Shown here: positions 19,946 through 29,784 of the stretch, in pieces
How the letters are laid out: the number at the start of each line of letters is the position of its first letter
Position numbering within the stretch: position 1 is the first letter of the stretch
Assembly (NCBI GenBank): GCA_905221605.1
Contig: CAJNDS010000335.1
Coordinates: forward strand, 1,371,430-1,435,429
Length of the DNA: 64,000 nucleotides
Direction: 5' to 3'
Source: Symbiodinium natans
Lineage: Eukaryota > Sar > Dinophyceae > Suessiales > Symbiodiniaceae
Notes under the pieces: generated by a model
The model's database searches: none
What the model was told of the DNA's origin: nothing
Seen by the model: the letters and a program-made list of their open reading frames with translations, nothing else
Made by a program: the position numbers and the translations under genes

Positions 19946-21954
19946 ATGCCGACCATGCCCCTTACGATTGAGGTGAGCCTGCTAAGTGGCAGGTCGGCTT
20001 CATTGGAAGCACGACTGGATGAATCTGTACACGCACTGCGGATCAGAGCGCGGAAGGCCTTGGCAGTTGGCAGGTGCAAACTCCTAGACTGCTCCGGGCG
20101 CGTGCTGGACTCAGCCGCCACGCTTGAGGACTGTAGGCTGCGGAATGGCGATTTTGTGACCTTGCAGACAGGCAACCTGCAGATTCTTAGTAGGTGAATG
20201 AGTACACTTTACACCGTTTTGGGGTAGCATAATTCCCTATAGAACTGAAAGTGTACACTTTTGAGGGGGGGAGGGGGGGGCTGCTTATGAACTCAGCAAC
20301 TAAGGATTCGAGGCAACAAGTATGCTTTTGCTGCCATTCTGGGTGATGGGTCTGTTGTGACCTGGGGAGATGCTGACAGTGGTGGCGAGAGCGATGCGGT
20401 GCAACGCCACTTAAAGGATGTGATGCAGATCCAAGCCACCTGCCAAGCTTTTGCCGCAATTCTGTGTGATGGGTCTGTTGTGACCTGGGGAGATCTTGAC
20501 CACGGCGGCAACAGCGATGATGTGCAAGACCAACTGAAGGGGGTGCAGCGGATCCAAGCTACTGATGGGGCTTTTGCCGCAGTTCTGGGTGATGGGTCCG
20601 TTGTGACCTGGGGTCGTGCTAGCGGCGGTGGCGACAGCAATGCGGTGCAGGGTCAGCTGAAGGACGTGCAGAAGATCCAAGCTACCAGCAGAGCTTTTGC
20701 TGCGATCTTGGGCGATGGGTCTGTTGTGACCTGGGGGGATGCTTCCTTTGGCGGTGACAGCAGAGATGTGCAACATGAGCTGAGGGACGTGCAGCAGCTC
20801 CAATCTACTAGCGTGGCTTTCGCTGCTATTCTGGGCGATGGCTCTGTTGTGACCTGGGGCCGTGCCGAGTTCGGTGGCGACAGCAGAGGTGTGCAAAGTC
20901 AGCTGAAGGATGTGCAGCAGATCCAGGCAGCTTGCTTTGCTTTTGCTGCGATTCTGCTTGATGGCTCCGTTGTGACCTGGGGCTGTGCTATCGGTGGAGG
21001 TGACAGCAGAGGTGTGCAAGGTCAGCTAAAGGACTTAGTAGTTGAATGAGTACACTTTACACTTTTTGGGATATTAAAATCCCCTATCGAACTGAAAGCG
21101 TACACTTTTCGGCTTATAAACTCATCAACTAAGAGGACGTGCAGCACATCCAAGCTGCTAACGAAGCTTTTGCTGCCATTCTGGGCGATGGGTCCGCGGT
21201 GACCTGGGGTCGTGCTAGCGGCGGTGGCGACAGCGATTCGGTGCAGGGTCAGCTGAAGGACGTGCAGAAGATCCAAGCTACCAGCGAAGCCTTTGCTGCG
21301 ATCTTGGGCGATGGGTCTGTTGCTTTGTCACTGCAAGGGGAGCATTTTGCATTTTTAAGGGTACTTAAACTCAGGTGTTTCATGTCATATATCCCAACCA
21401 TGAACTAGGTTGTGACCTGGGGCGATGCTTGTTCTGGTGGCGACTGCAGTGGTGTGCAAGGGCAGCTGAGGGACGTGCATCAGATCCAAGCTAGCTATTT
21501 AGCCTTTGCCGCCGTTCTGGGTGATGGGTCCGTTGTGGCCTGGGGTGATTACAGCTCGGGCGGTGACAGTCGTGATGTGCAAGATCAGCTGAAGGCCGTG
21601 CAGTGGATCCACGCTAGCTGTTTCTCCTTTGCTGCCGTGCAGGACGATAGATCTCTTGTGACGTAGTAGCTGAATGAGTACACTTGACATTCTTTTGGGA
21701 TACCACATTCCCCTAGAGAACTGAAAGTGTACACTTCTTGAGGGGCTCTATGAACCCAGCAACTAAGGTGACCTGGGGCAACTCTACCTCCGGCGGCGAC
21801 AGTCGTGCTGTGCAAGGTCAGCTCCCTAAACCCTAAACCCTAAACCCTGAACCCTAAACCCTAAACCCTGAACCAAGGTCAGCTGAAGGATGCGCAGCAG
21901 ACCCCAGGATCCAGATGGGTGTTTCTTGACCTCTGGGTCATGGGTCTGCTGTGA
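19946..21954 (+). CDS. Ubiquitin-like domain plus VTWG-repeat (RCC1-like) protein, six exons
   Basis: Proposed exons are 19946-20181, 20305-21031, 21136-21318, 21409-21657, 21768-21816 and 21878-21954. All joins keep the frame. The ATG at 19946 lies in-frame just before the domain; a second follows at 19955. The first exon encodes a ubiquitin-like fold (TIEVSLLSGRSASLE, then RVLDSAATLEDCRLRNGD). The rest is about ten repeats of roughly 50 residues with the core GDGSVVTWGD and AFAAILGDG, an RCC1-like repeat of a kind frequent in dinoflagellates and probably a beta-propeller. The last repeat is degenerate and the frame ends early at TGA, so the C-terminus may be truncated. The cellular role is unknown; a link to ubiquitin signalling is only suggested by the first domain. 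Exon joins are predicted, and no transcript was seen. Confidence 0.7.
20186..20304. mobile_element. Introner-like element, copy 1
   Basis: The element starts CTTAGTAGGTGAATGAG and ends CTCAGCAACTAAG. GATT is duplicated at 20182-20185 and 20305-20308. Removing one GATT plus the element (20182-20304, GA-AG) joins CTG CA to G ATT CGA in frame. A GT-AG alternative (20194-20304) is also in frame and keeps four more codons. A G-rich run sits near the right end. Confidence 0.8.
21034..21133. mobile_element. Introner-like element, copy 2
   Basis: CTTAGTAGTTGAATGAG to CTCATCAACTAAG, with AGGA duplicated at 21030-21033 and 21134-21137. Splicing at 21032-21135 (GA-AG, acceptor AG|G) restores CTAAAG+GACGTGCAG, which matches the same place in the other repeats of the gene. 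This is the best evidence for GA-AG use in the window. Confidence 0.85.
21319..21408 (+). other. Predicted intron of a different sequence type
   Basis: GTTGCTTTGTC... to ...GAACTAG|GTTG interrupts the conserved GATGGGTCTGTTGTGACC word. GTTG is present on both sides, as for a 4-bp target duplication. It is 90 nt, GT-AG, and ends with an in-frame TAG, so it must be removed for the protein to continue. Its body is unlike the CTTAG elements. Confidence 0.75.
21662..21767. mobile_element. Introner-like element, copy 3
   Basis: CGTAGTAGCTGAATGAG to CCCAGCAACTAAG with GTGA duplicated at 21658-21661 and 21768-21771. Splicing 21658-21767 as GT-AG rejoins CTT and GTGACCTGG, the VTWG core. The first bases differ slightly from the other copies (CG for CT). 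Confidence 0.8.
21817..21877 (+). other. Predicted intron made of telomere-type repeats
   Basis: CAAGGTCAGCT occurs at 21813-21823 and 21874-21884 with CCCTAAA/CCCTGAA units between. CAAG|GTCAGC as donor and CCAAG|GTCAGC as acceptor remove 61 nt and restore GGT CAG CTG AAG GAT, the standard word of this repeat family. Without removal the frame stops at the first TAA of the tract. Confidence 0.75.
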
Positions 21955-21974
21955 TCATGAGACTCAAGGAGCGA

Positions 21975-22170
21975 AAGAAGGGACTTTAGAAGGCCTATTT
22001 GGCCCTCTCCGGGCTTATTTTGGGGTTACTTGTAGGGATATAGGGACTATATAAGGTATATGTATGTACACATATGTATATATATATATTATTATTATTA
22101 TTATGATTATTATTATTATGGGTTAGCGTTATATAGGGGAACAAGATCAAGGGTCCCTCTATGTGACATG
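21975..22170. mobile_element. MITE-like element with AT and TTA microsatellites, family N-like
   Basis: AAGGGACTTTAGAAGG on the left faces CAAGGGTCCCTCTATG on the right, with AGGGACTATATAAGG and runs of AT and ATT inside. It lies just downstream of the VTWG-repeat gene. Confidence 0.5.
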
Positions 22171-22263
22171 AGACGATGCTGACTGGGGCGGCGAGCACAC
22201 GCTCACGCAATGTCAGCTGTCAGGACGCGGGCAGCAGATCCGCAACTCATGTGTTTTGCAAAA

Positions 22264-22287
22264 CGCTGCTAATGTTCATTAGCAGCG
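22264..22287. repeat. Perfect 11-bp hairpin
   Basis: CGCTGCTAATG and CATTAGCAGCG are separated by TT. It lies about 310 bp beyond the stop of the VTWG-repeat gene. It could be a 3'-end structure, but no function is shown. Confidence 0.65.
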
Positions 22288-22502
22288 CAGTTCCAAGCAA
22301 GGTGGATGTGTTTAAATGTGTTTCAGGTTTTGCCGGGCGTTAAATCCACGCTGTTTGAGGCGCATTGTTCCGTTCGCGCCGTTTGCTGAGTTTGCTGCAC
22401 TCATTGTTGAATTCGTTTGCAGCATCAGTCTCCACCCTGCATTTTGAGGTGAGACTCTTTGCTTCGTCATCTGAGATCCCAAGCCCTACATCATAAACCC
22501 TA

Positions 22503-22628
22503 CTTAAAGGATCAGGGCACTTCGTAAGTGGGGTTAGAAGAAAGGCAACTAGACTTCTAATTGCTTATAAGCCTAATTAAGCTACTTAAAAAACCCTACG
22601 TACTACGTGCCCCGATCCTCCGTACAAG
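22503..22628. mobile_element. MITE-like element, family A
   Basis: CTTAAAGGATCAGGGCACTT on the left, CGTGCCCCGATCCTCCG on the right. The core has TAATTGCTTATAAGCCTAATTA, a further inverted word. Confidence 0.65.
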
Positions 22629-22752
22629 CCCTAAACATCCCTAAACCCTAAACCCTAAATGAAGCCCCAAGCTGCAGCATTCTTACGTCGGGATCTTCGG
22701 CCGCGCCCCGGATTTGAAGACCCGGGGATCCTGGCATGCTCAAACGAGCCCA

Positions 22753-22859
22753 TGCCTTCCAAACATCATCGGCTCTTAGTTTAGGGTTTAGGGTTTAGGG
22801 TCTAGGGTTCAGGGTTTAGGGTTTCGGGTTTAGGGTGCCCGTCAAACATCCTCGGCTCT
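22753..22859. repeat. TTTAGGG tract with a diverged flanking duplication
   Basis: 22753-22776 and 22836-22859 match at 20 of 24 positions, sharing CAAACATC and TCGGCTCT. Between them is a TTTAGGG tract with TCTAGGG, TTCAGGG and TTTCGGG variants. A related island (CTTCATCGGCTC, then AGAGGGTCTGTTTGTA) occurs at 6400-6450, so this sequence is itself repeated in the window. Confidence 0.6.
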
Positions 22860-23467
22860 CACTCTGCACAGCTCACAACCCGCAGAGGGTCTGTTTGTAA
22901 CAGAGTTCTGGATTGGAGGGTTTAGGGTTTAGGGTTGAGGGTTTCCGAATTTTAGGGTACCTTATTGAGGTCCTAAGAATAAGGGAATCTTACTATTTGA
23001 GGGTCTGTATTAGGTACCCGAAATAGGGAATAGGGGACCCCCAATATAGACCCCCAAACAGTAGGGCCACTTTACAATGAGGGCCCCAAGACGGTACCCT
23101 TAATTTCGGAAACCCCCAGGAGAAATGCCGGTTTTGAAGCTCTGTCTGAGCGCGTGTGGAGAGCCCAATTGTGTGCACCTGGGAAAACCGTAAGCCTGCA
23201 TCCCCCTCAACTCACCCCGAAGGGAGGCGTGGAATTCCAGGCGTAGTGTTGAGTTTTGAGGCCTTTCACTAGGGTTTAGGTTTAGGACCCCAAGCCCCTC
23301 CCCCCCCCACACCACAACCAAGCACCTCGACCGACAGAGGCTCGGCCCCAATGCCAAACACTAGCTCCTGCTCCCAAAAGGGACCCTAATTTAGGGACCC
23401 CACCCAGTCTCGAATGCAGGCCTTCACAGGCGAGCTCCATGCCTCACAAAGCGTTTTGTCATTCTGG

Positions 23468-23585
23468 GTTTGGGGGAAGTCTAGGGCTTAGGGCCTAGGG
23501 CCTAGGGCCTAGGGCTTAGGGCTTAGGGCTTAGGGCTTAGGGCTTAGGGGTTTGGGCTTAGGGCTTAGGGCTTAGGGCTCAGGCC
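23468..23585. repeat. (GGGCTTA/GGGCCTA)n variant array
   Basis: A 7-bp array in which TTTAGGG has become CTTAGGG or CCTAGGG, uniform over more than ten units. Confidence 0.85.
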
Positions 23586-23911
23586 TTTCAAGGGATGAGG
23601 ATTCGTACCCCTAAGGTTGTACCTCAAAAGGTTCCCCTTAATCTACTCCTATTATGGCCCCAAACCCTAAACCCCAAACCCCAAACCCCAAACCCTAAAC
23701 CCTAATTAAACCCTAAACCCTAAACCCTAAACCCCTCTGTAGATGATACTACAAAGGGCTTAGGGCTTAGGGCCATCCTTTCCTGCTTGGGCGTTTAGGT
23801 GTTTAGGGGTTTTGGGTGTTTCGTTTTGTTTTTTGAGGCAAGGGGTTGGGGTTTAGGGTTTGGGGTTTGGGGTTTAGGGTTTAGGGTTTAGGGTTTAGGG
23901 TTTAGGGAAAG

Positions 23912-23996
23912 CTTCGACTGGAGGCATCTCATCCGGGATCGCCTCGACGCCCAAAGGAAGCGCATATTGGCGCAGGGCCAGGCGGAGGGCTGCCAG
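23912..23996 (+). CDS. Candidate internal exon, basic
   Basis: GGGAAAG opens the frame FDWRHLIRDRLDAQRKR, then ILAQGQAEGCQ, ending CCAG|GGGTGT before another tract. It has 28 open codons with a strongly protein-like, Arg-rich helix. TTTAGGG repeats flank it on both sides. Product unknown. Confidence 0.45.
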
Positions 23997-24019
23997 GGGT
24001 GTAGGGTTTACACGGTTTG

Positions 24020-24100
24020 AAGTGGGTTTAGGGTTTAGGGTTTAGGGTTTAGGGTTTAGGGTTTAGGGTTTAGGGTTTAGGGTTTAGGGTTTAGGGTTGA
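24020..24100. repeat. TTTAGGG tract
   Basis: About 80 bp of pure TTTAGGG, 25 bp downstream of the candidate exon at 23912. Confidence 0.9.
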
Positions 24101-24170
24101 GGGCTTGATTAGGACCTAGGCTCTGGGTTTCACCAGATTTTGGGTGCCGGGCCTAGTTTCAACAACCATA

Positions 24171-24322
24171 CTTGAAGGTTCATTGGACTTACTAACCAAT
24201 TATAACTGCACTTATGACCCTACTTATACTACCCCTAAAGGGCCTTACAGGGGTTATCCCAATTATAAGTAGGGTTATAAGTACAGTTATAAGTGGTTAT
24301 TAAGTCCCATGAACCTTAAAGT
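24171..24322. mobile_element. MITE-like element, family C
   Basis: CTTGAAGGTTCATTGGACTT is answered by AAGTCCCATGAACCTTAAAG. The middle is a long imperfect palindrome of ATTATAACTGCACTTAT-like words. Confidence 0.7.
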
Positions 24323-24429
24323 AGCGGCTGACCTGAAGGGGTTCCCTTTGTGTTGCAGAGGTTTGGGCTAAAGGAGGGACCCCTGTTAGGGACCTTAGGG
24401 GTGCTGTATGAGACTGTCTCAAGCTCTAT

Positions 24430-24545
24430 ACGTATATGTATATGTATATATATATATATGCTGTATATAGTATATATATATATATACTGTATATAGTATA
24501 TATATATACTGTATATAGTATATATATATATATTTATATATGTAT
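24430..24545. repeat. AT microsatellite with a repeated CTGTATATAGTA unit
   Basis: Three copies of CTGTATATAGTATATATA are set in an (AT)n background. No gene sense. Confidence 0.8.
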
Positions 24546-24911
24546 CGGGGATATATAGGGGGTTCAGATTACAGCTACGCTATAACCCTAAACCCCTAAA
24601 CCCTAAACCCTACATCCCTTATAGAGCATACGGCTTGCCATCCTCGGGCCATCTTGGCAGAAGTGTGGGCGCGTGGGATGCACGTACCTAAAGCAGTGGT
24701 TACGGTTTTTTTGGAGGTTGGAGGATACAAAAGGGTTTAGGGTTTAGGGTTTGGGTTTAGGGCTTAGGGTTGAGCACTCAGGAACAAGCTGAACCCTACT
24801 CTTTCAGTCTATCATGTGCCGAAGCTGCTGGATTTGACGGGGGCGTGCGGTTCGTTTCGTGCTGACTGCGTTTTACAGCCTGCTTCGCCTTAAGCCCTGA
24901 GCCTTAAGCCC

Positions 24912-25150
24912 GAAACCCTAAACCCTAAACCCTAAACCCTAAACCCTAAACCCTAAACCCTAAACCCTAAACCCTAAACCCTAAACCCTAAACACTAAAA
25001 CCCTAAACCCTAAACCCTAAACCCTAAACCCTAAACCCTAAACCCTAAACCCTAAACCCTAAACCCTAAACCCTAACCCTAAACCCTAAACCCTAAACCC
25101 TAAACCCTAAACCCTAAACCCTAAACCCTAAACCCTAAACCCTAAACCCT
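24912..25150. repeat. Long CCCTAAA tract
   Basis: About 240 bp of CCCTAAA, nearly pure, with one AACACTAAAA interruption. Confidence 0.9.
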
Positions 25151-25640
25151 ACTTGGAAGCTCTTTACACTTAGTAATTGTACTTAATCTCCCCTAGGAAC
25201 CCCATTAGAACCCCCAGAACCCAACCTACTAAACCTACTTACTAAGTCAGAAGAGCTGCCAAGAAGCGTATCAGCGTATCAATAGAATCGGGTCCTGAAC
25301 TCAAACGCATATCTACATCAACATCAAGCCGCAATGCCGGTCCCGTGTCCTGACCTAGAGTTCCCCGAGGAACCTGGACAAAGTCAGAACCTAAGCCTGA
25401 AGCCTCCAATCCCTAAACCCAAAACTTCAAAAACCCCTGAGCCCCCCCTAAACCCTAAATCCTAAACCCCAAACCGTAAACCCCAAACCCCAAACCCTAA
25501 ACCCTGAACCCATGACACGTTAAACCCCTCCGGCCGCGAGCGTCGAGGGTGGTGGCTGGCTTGGCTCCAGGAAAGCCCCGGCGTTGTAGGGCTTAGGGGC
25601 TTCGTGCCCTGAGCCCTTAAACCCTGCAGCCCTTAAATCA

Positions 25641-25759
25641 TGGGTGTCCCTACTCCTCTATACTACCCCCCCCTAGGTTTCCCCTCCATAGTTAAGGCTA
25701 TTTGGGGACAATAACCTAGGGGGGTTGAATCGAGGGGGGGTAGTAGGGAAACCCATAAA
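25641..25759. mobile_element. MITE-like element, family L
   Basis: ATGGGTGTCCCTACTCC with TACTACCCCCCC on the left is answered by GGGGGGGTAGTAGGGAAACCCAT on the right. A partial relative lies at 55686-55762. Confidence 0.65.
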
Positions 25760-25904
25760 ACCCTAAACCCTAATTGTGAAACACAAAGCCTGACAAAGCC
25801 CTTCATCACTTCGAATCTCCCAAGTCCTAAAACCCTGAACCCTGCGCCACCCTAAGCCCTAAGACCCGAACCCGACTCCCTAAACCCCAAACCCTATACC
25901 ATGA

Positions 25905-26018
25905 ATCCTAAACCCTAAACCCTAAACCCTAAACCCTAAACCCTAAACCCTAAACCCTAAACCCTAAACCCTAAACCCTAAACCCTAAACCCTAAACCCT
26001 AAACCCTAAACCCTAAAC
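25905..26018. repeat. CCCTAAA tract
   Basis: About 115 bp, nearly pure. Confidence 0.9.
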
Positions 26019-26034
26019 CATCCATGTGTCTAAG

Positions 26035-26121
26035 CCCTTTCGAAGCGGCCCTCGTGCTGCCGGGCCCATGGCGATTGCGAGTGCCCGGGCCTTAAGAAGC
26101 TTGGTTCGTGGCCGCAGTTGA
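26035..26121 (+). CDS. Candidate terminal exon, basic
   Basis: TAAG precedes the frame PFRSGPRAAGPMAIASAR, ALRSLVRGRS and TGA. It has 28 codons, Arg- and Ala-rich. A CCCTAAA tract lies left and short TTTAGGG right. A second frame is open for part of the length, which lowers the call. Confidence 0.3.
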   Translation, partial: PFRSGPRAAGPMAIASARALRSLVRGRS

Positions 26122-26696
26122 TAGGATCTAGGGTTTAGGGTTCAGGGCTTAGGGTTTAGGATTTAGGGTTTAGGGTTTGGGGTTTAGGGTTTCGGGGTGT
26201 GTTCACACTTGTCAAGCTTGAGAACGCAAGCGTTTTGGCTCCGAAGCACTAGACCCTAAACCCCAAACTCTAAACCGCAAGGCTCGTCTGGGTCTCGAGG
26301 TCTCATAGTGCATGCTGGGTCCAGTGTCTTGCTTCAAACCGACAAAATCCTCTGTAGGGTTTAGTGTCGGAACGTTGAAACTTGTAAGAAAAGCCCTACA
26401 TATACCGAAACTCCGACGGTTTGGGGTCGTAGGGTTCGCAAAGCCCTGAACCCTAAGCCCTCAGCCATAGGCCTCCACACGCACGTGGGAATGGTGGTGG
26501 CTTGGGTTCGACCAGAAGTTGCCCGTGCGCCAGGGCCAAGGGCGAGTGGTGCTTAAGGTGTTTAGGGTTTGGGGTTGGGGTATAGGGACCCTAAACCCAA
26601 ACCCTAAACCGTCTAGGATTTGGGCGTTTAGAGGATTTGGGGGGTTTTGGGTTGGGGAGTTCGGGAAGTAAGAGTTTTGGGGTTTGGGTTTTTTTC

Positions 26697-26866
26697 GTGG
26701 ACTTTCATGGTACTTGTTAACCAGGTTTAGGGCTTAGGCTTTTGCAACCCAGTTATAACCCTGTCAGGCTTTACAGAGTACGGGCATAATTAGCCTATTG
26801 TGGTTCGATTTCGGCTAGGAGTACATGTATATAGCAGGGCTTGAGAAGTACCATGAACCTGCAAGT
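26697..26866. mobile_element. MITE-like element, family C (diverged)
   Basis: GTGGACTTTCATGGTACTTG on the left, AGTACCATGAACCTGCAAG on the right, with an ATTAGCCTATTGTGG core. Confidence 0.5.
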
Positions 26867-26885
26867 ATGGGTTGGGGTTCAGCTT

Positions 26886-26963
26886 GAACGAACAGTCAAG
26901 ATGTTATCGACTCTGGCGCCCATTGCGCTTCGTCGTAAGACTGCATCAGGCGGATGCCTTTGA
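26886..26963 (+). CDS. Candidate terminal exon
   Basis: The frame ERTVKMLSTLAPIALRRK continues TASGGCL and stops at TGA. The upstream border is unclear (CTTGAACG follows a family C element). Composition is ordinary. Product unknown. Confidence 0.3.
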   Translation, partial: ERTVKMLSTLAPIALRRKTASGGCL

Positions 26964-27079
26964 CATGCACAATTAAACACTAAACCCGAAGACTCATGGT
27001 TACATACTCATGGGCCTCTGCATGTAGCGGAGACTTGTACCCGAAATAAGAGTGGCTGCAGCCCGAAACCCTGCACCTT

Positions 27080-27198
27080 AAACCCCAAACCCTAAACCCT
27101 AAACCCTAAACCCTAAACCCTAAACCCTAAACCCTAAACCCTAAACCCTAAACCCTAAACCCTAAACCCTAAACCCTAAACCCTAAACCCTAAACCCT
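27080..27198. repeat. CCCTAAA tract
   Basis: About 120 bp, nearly pure. Another, slightly shorter, lies at 27702-27801. Confidence 0.9.
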
Positions 27199-27384
27199 AC
27201 CTGGAACTGAAATTTCGAAGACTCCTGAACCTCCAAGCAAGGCTTTGGGGTCCCTAAGCCGCAAACCCAAGGGTCCCTTGTAACCCCCATACGACAGACA
27301 AGGGTTTAGGGTTTAGGGTTTAGGGTTTGGGGTTTGGGGTTTAGGGTTTAGGGTTTAAGGTTTAGACTTGGGGCCTTGGTTACC

Positions 27385-27480
27385 GGGCGAGCTAAGAGCA
27401 TGTACTCCTTCAACTTTGCCGCCACTTGCGCTCGGGTCTGGCGCCTCGTTCGGCTCAGCTGCATTGCCACGGAAGCGTGA
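27385..27480 (+). CDS. Candidate terminal exon
   Basis: The frame GRAKSMYSFNFAATCARVW, then RLVRLSCIATEA, ends at TGA just before CCCGAAACCC. It has 31 codons and looks like real protein. Upstream lies a TTTAGGG tract with ACTTGGGGCC between. Product unknown. Confidence 0.4.
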   Translation, partial: GRAKSMYSFNFAATCARVWRLVRLSCIATEA

Positions 27481-28536
27481 AACCCGAAACCCTGAACCCT
27501 AAACCCTAAACCCTAAACCCTAAACCCTAAACCCTAAACCGCCCCTTAAGGAGCCCTAGTCCGTGCTATTAGTTCAAGTCCCGACGTGACTTTTAAGGGA
27601 GCGCCCCTCGCCCTGGACCCGAAGCCGTAGAGCCATACACCTCGAGCCTATACACCCAGAAAGTCCCCCAAAGAGTGAGGTTTAGGGTTGAGGGCCAAAA
27701 CCCTAAACCCTAAACCCTAAACCCTAAACCCTAAACCCTAAACCCTAAACCCTAAACCCTAAACCCTAAACCCTAAACCCTAAACCCTAAACCCTAAACC
27801 CGAACCCACGTCTGCGAATCTTAAGCATCCTAAACACCTCCAAACCCCTAAACCCTCAAACCCCGAAACCCTCAAGCCCTTAACCCTAAACCCTACACCC
27901 TAAACCCGAAACCCGTACACCCTTACGCCCTTGAACCCTGAGCCCTTCTAACCCTCGAGCCCTCTTCAGTTTGCGCCTCGTGGCGCTGTTTAATTCCAGC
28001 AGCTGCGCGGTGGGGGCCCTCAAGTTCTGGCGACTTGCCAGTTTACCCTGGACTCTGAAAAAGGGCAGTTTCCGAGTTTAGGGGGCTTCCTTGTTAGGGT
28101 CCTTAGGTATAAGGGGATGTATCCCTAAACCCTAAACCCGGTATAAACCCCCAAGAGGTTCTCAAGATTCTCGCCGTTTCGGGGGTCCCCGCGCGCGCAA
28201 CTGTGTGGCTTCCATGCACTCCAGTGCTCCACTGAGAGGCGGGGGTTTCGGGTTTAAGGGTTTAGGGTTTAGGGTTTAGGGTTTAGGGTTTAGGGCCGTG
28301 AGGGCTTTTCCAAGCGCTAAGGGCTTCCTTAGGGGCTTCCTTAGGAAGAGCCTTTGGGATGCAAGGTTGAGAGACCTAAGTTTGAGGGTCTGAAAGACTT
28401 GTGGGCTTAGGGTTTTTCGACTTTAGGGGGTCAAGGGCTTGGGGATTGTATGGGTATTTCCCAAGAAAGGCGTACCCCTGCCATGCCCCAAGAAAAATAG
28501 AAGCCCCAGATAGGGAGACCCTTGGTTTTTCCAACC

Positions 28537-28551
28537 CCCCCCCCCCCCCCC
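28537..28551. repeat. Poly-C run
   Basis: A C homopolymer immediately before the long palindrome at 28569. Confidence 0.9.
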
Positions 28552-28568
28552 ACACATCGTGCATGTTC

Positions 28569-28675
28569 CCAGAGACTCCAAAACCCCTTAATTAAGGAAT
28601 ATACTTTAAATTATACTAGGAACCCTAATATGATTTAAGGTATATTCCTTAATTAAGGGGTTTTGGAGTCTCTGG
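28569..28675. mobile_element. Near-perfect palindromic element, family M
   Basis: The outer 46 bp of each side (CCAGAGACTCCAAAACCCCT inward on the left) are inverted copies with two mismatches, around a loop of about 16 bp. GTTC stands on both sides (28565-28568 and 28676-28679 by the tightest reading), as for a 4-bp target duplication. Confidence 0.8.
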
Positions 28676-28901
28676 GTTCACGGGAAGCCTCGCGTCAGAT
28701 ACCAAATCTTGAAACTCCTGAAGCCAGGGTTGAGGATGTAAGGTGTAGGAGGGTTTAGGGTTTAGGGTTTAGGGTTTAGGGTTTAGGGGTTTAGGGTTTA
28801 GGGTTTAGGGTTTAGTAGGGTTTAGGGTTCAGGGTAAACCCTATACCTTCCCTAATCCCTAAGCCCCAAACCCTAAACTGGCCCTAAACACTGATGTCCT
28901 T

Positions 28902-29076
28902 ACTTGGAGGTTCATGGTGCTCAATACATAGAACTGTAATTATAACTGTACTTATAACCATACTAGGGCACTTAGGGGGCTCATAAGTGGGTTATATGTA
29001 CAGTTACCCTAAACCCTAAACCCTAAACCCTAAACCCTATATAAACCCTAAACCCTGTAAGTACCATGAACGTCAG
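28902..29076. mobile_element. MITE-like element, family C, split by a telomere-type tract
   Basis: The left end ACTTGGAGGTTCATGGTGCT and right end AAGTACCATGAACGTC belong to family C. About 29006-29058 is CCCTAAA sequence placed after TACAGTTA and before GTAAGTACC. This is a second case, after 7344, of a tract lying inside an older element. Confidence 0.65.
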
Positions 29077-29484
29077 AGTTCGAGCTTAGGGTGCTAAGAA
29101 ACTGGGAAGCCAGAACCGAGTCCTGTCTGCAAGTAGGGTTCAGGCTCTGGGGGTCATGGCTTCAAGGGCTTCACGCTTTAATCACTTGAATCACTTGAGA
29201 ACCCGGTTTAGAGTTTAGGGTAACTGATGCCCCAACGGATGCCCCTAAACCCGGAGTCCCTAAACTTTATAGCACCCCACTTCCCTAAACTCCAAGCCCT
29301 TTAAACTCGAAAGCCCCAAAGCCTTAAAACCACCTCAAACCCGAAAACCCTAAACCCTAAACCTCGGACCCTAAACCCCTAAACCCCAAACCTGAGACCC
29401 CCTTTGGCGTCAGGGAACTCGCGGGAAATTGGCGCGGGGCCTGCCAAGTGACTGGGACTGAACCTTGGGTTTGCGGTTGCGGTT

Positions 29485-29630
29485 GTACTTGGAGGTTCAT
29501 GTTACTCAATAACCCACTTCTAACTGTTCTTATCACCCACTTACCAGCCCCTCAAGTGCCCTGGTATGGTTATCATTGGGTTATGAGTGCAGTTAGACTT
29601 GGGTTACTAAGTACCATGAACCTCCAAGTA
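29485..29630. mobile_element. MITE-like element, family C (best copy)
   Basis: TACTTGGAGGTTCATG and CATGAACCTCCAAGTA are exact inverses at the two ends. The inner part pairs further through TAACCCACTT and GGGTTA words. Confidence 0.75.
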
Positions 29631-29784
29631 GGTTTAGGGTTTCGCGGGGTTCAAGGGTTTAGGGTTCGAGCCTAAACCCTAAACCCTAAACCCTAAACCC
29701 TAAACCCTAAACCCCTAAACCATACAGGCAGCAGTCCCTCGGCCCACAAGCCAGACTCTCGTTTCTTGTTGAAGGGGTCATCGT

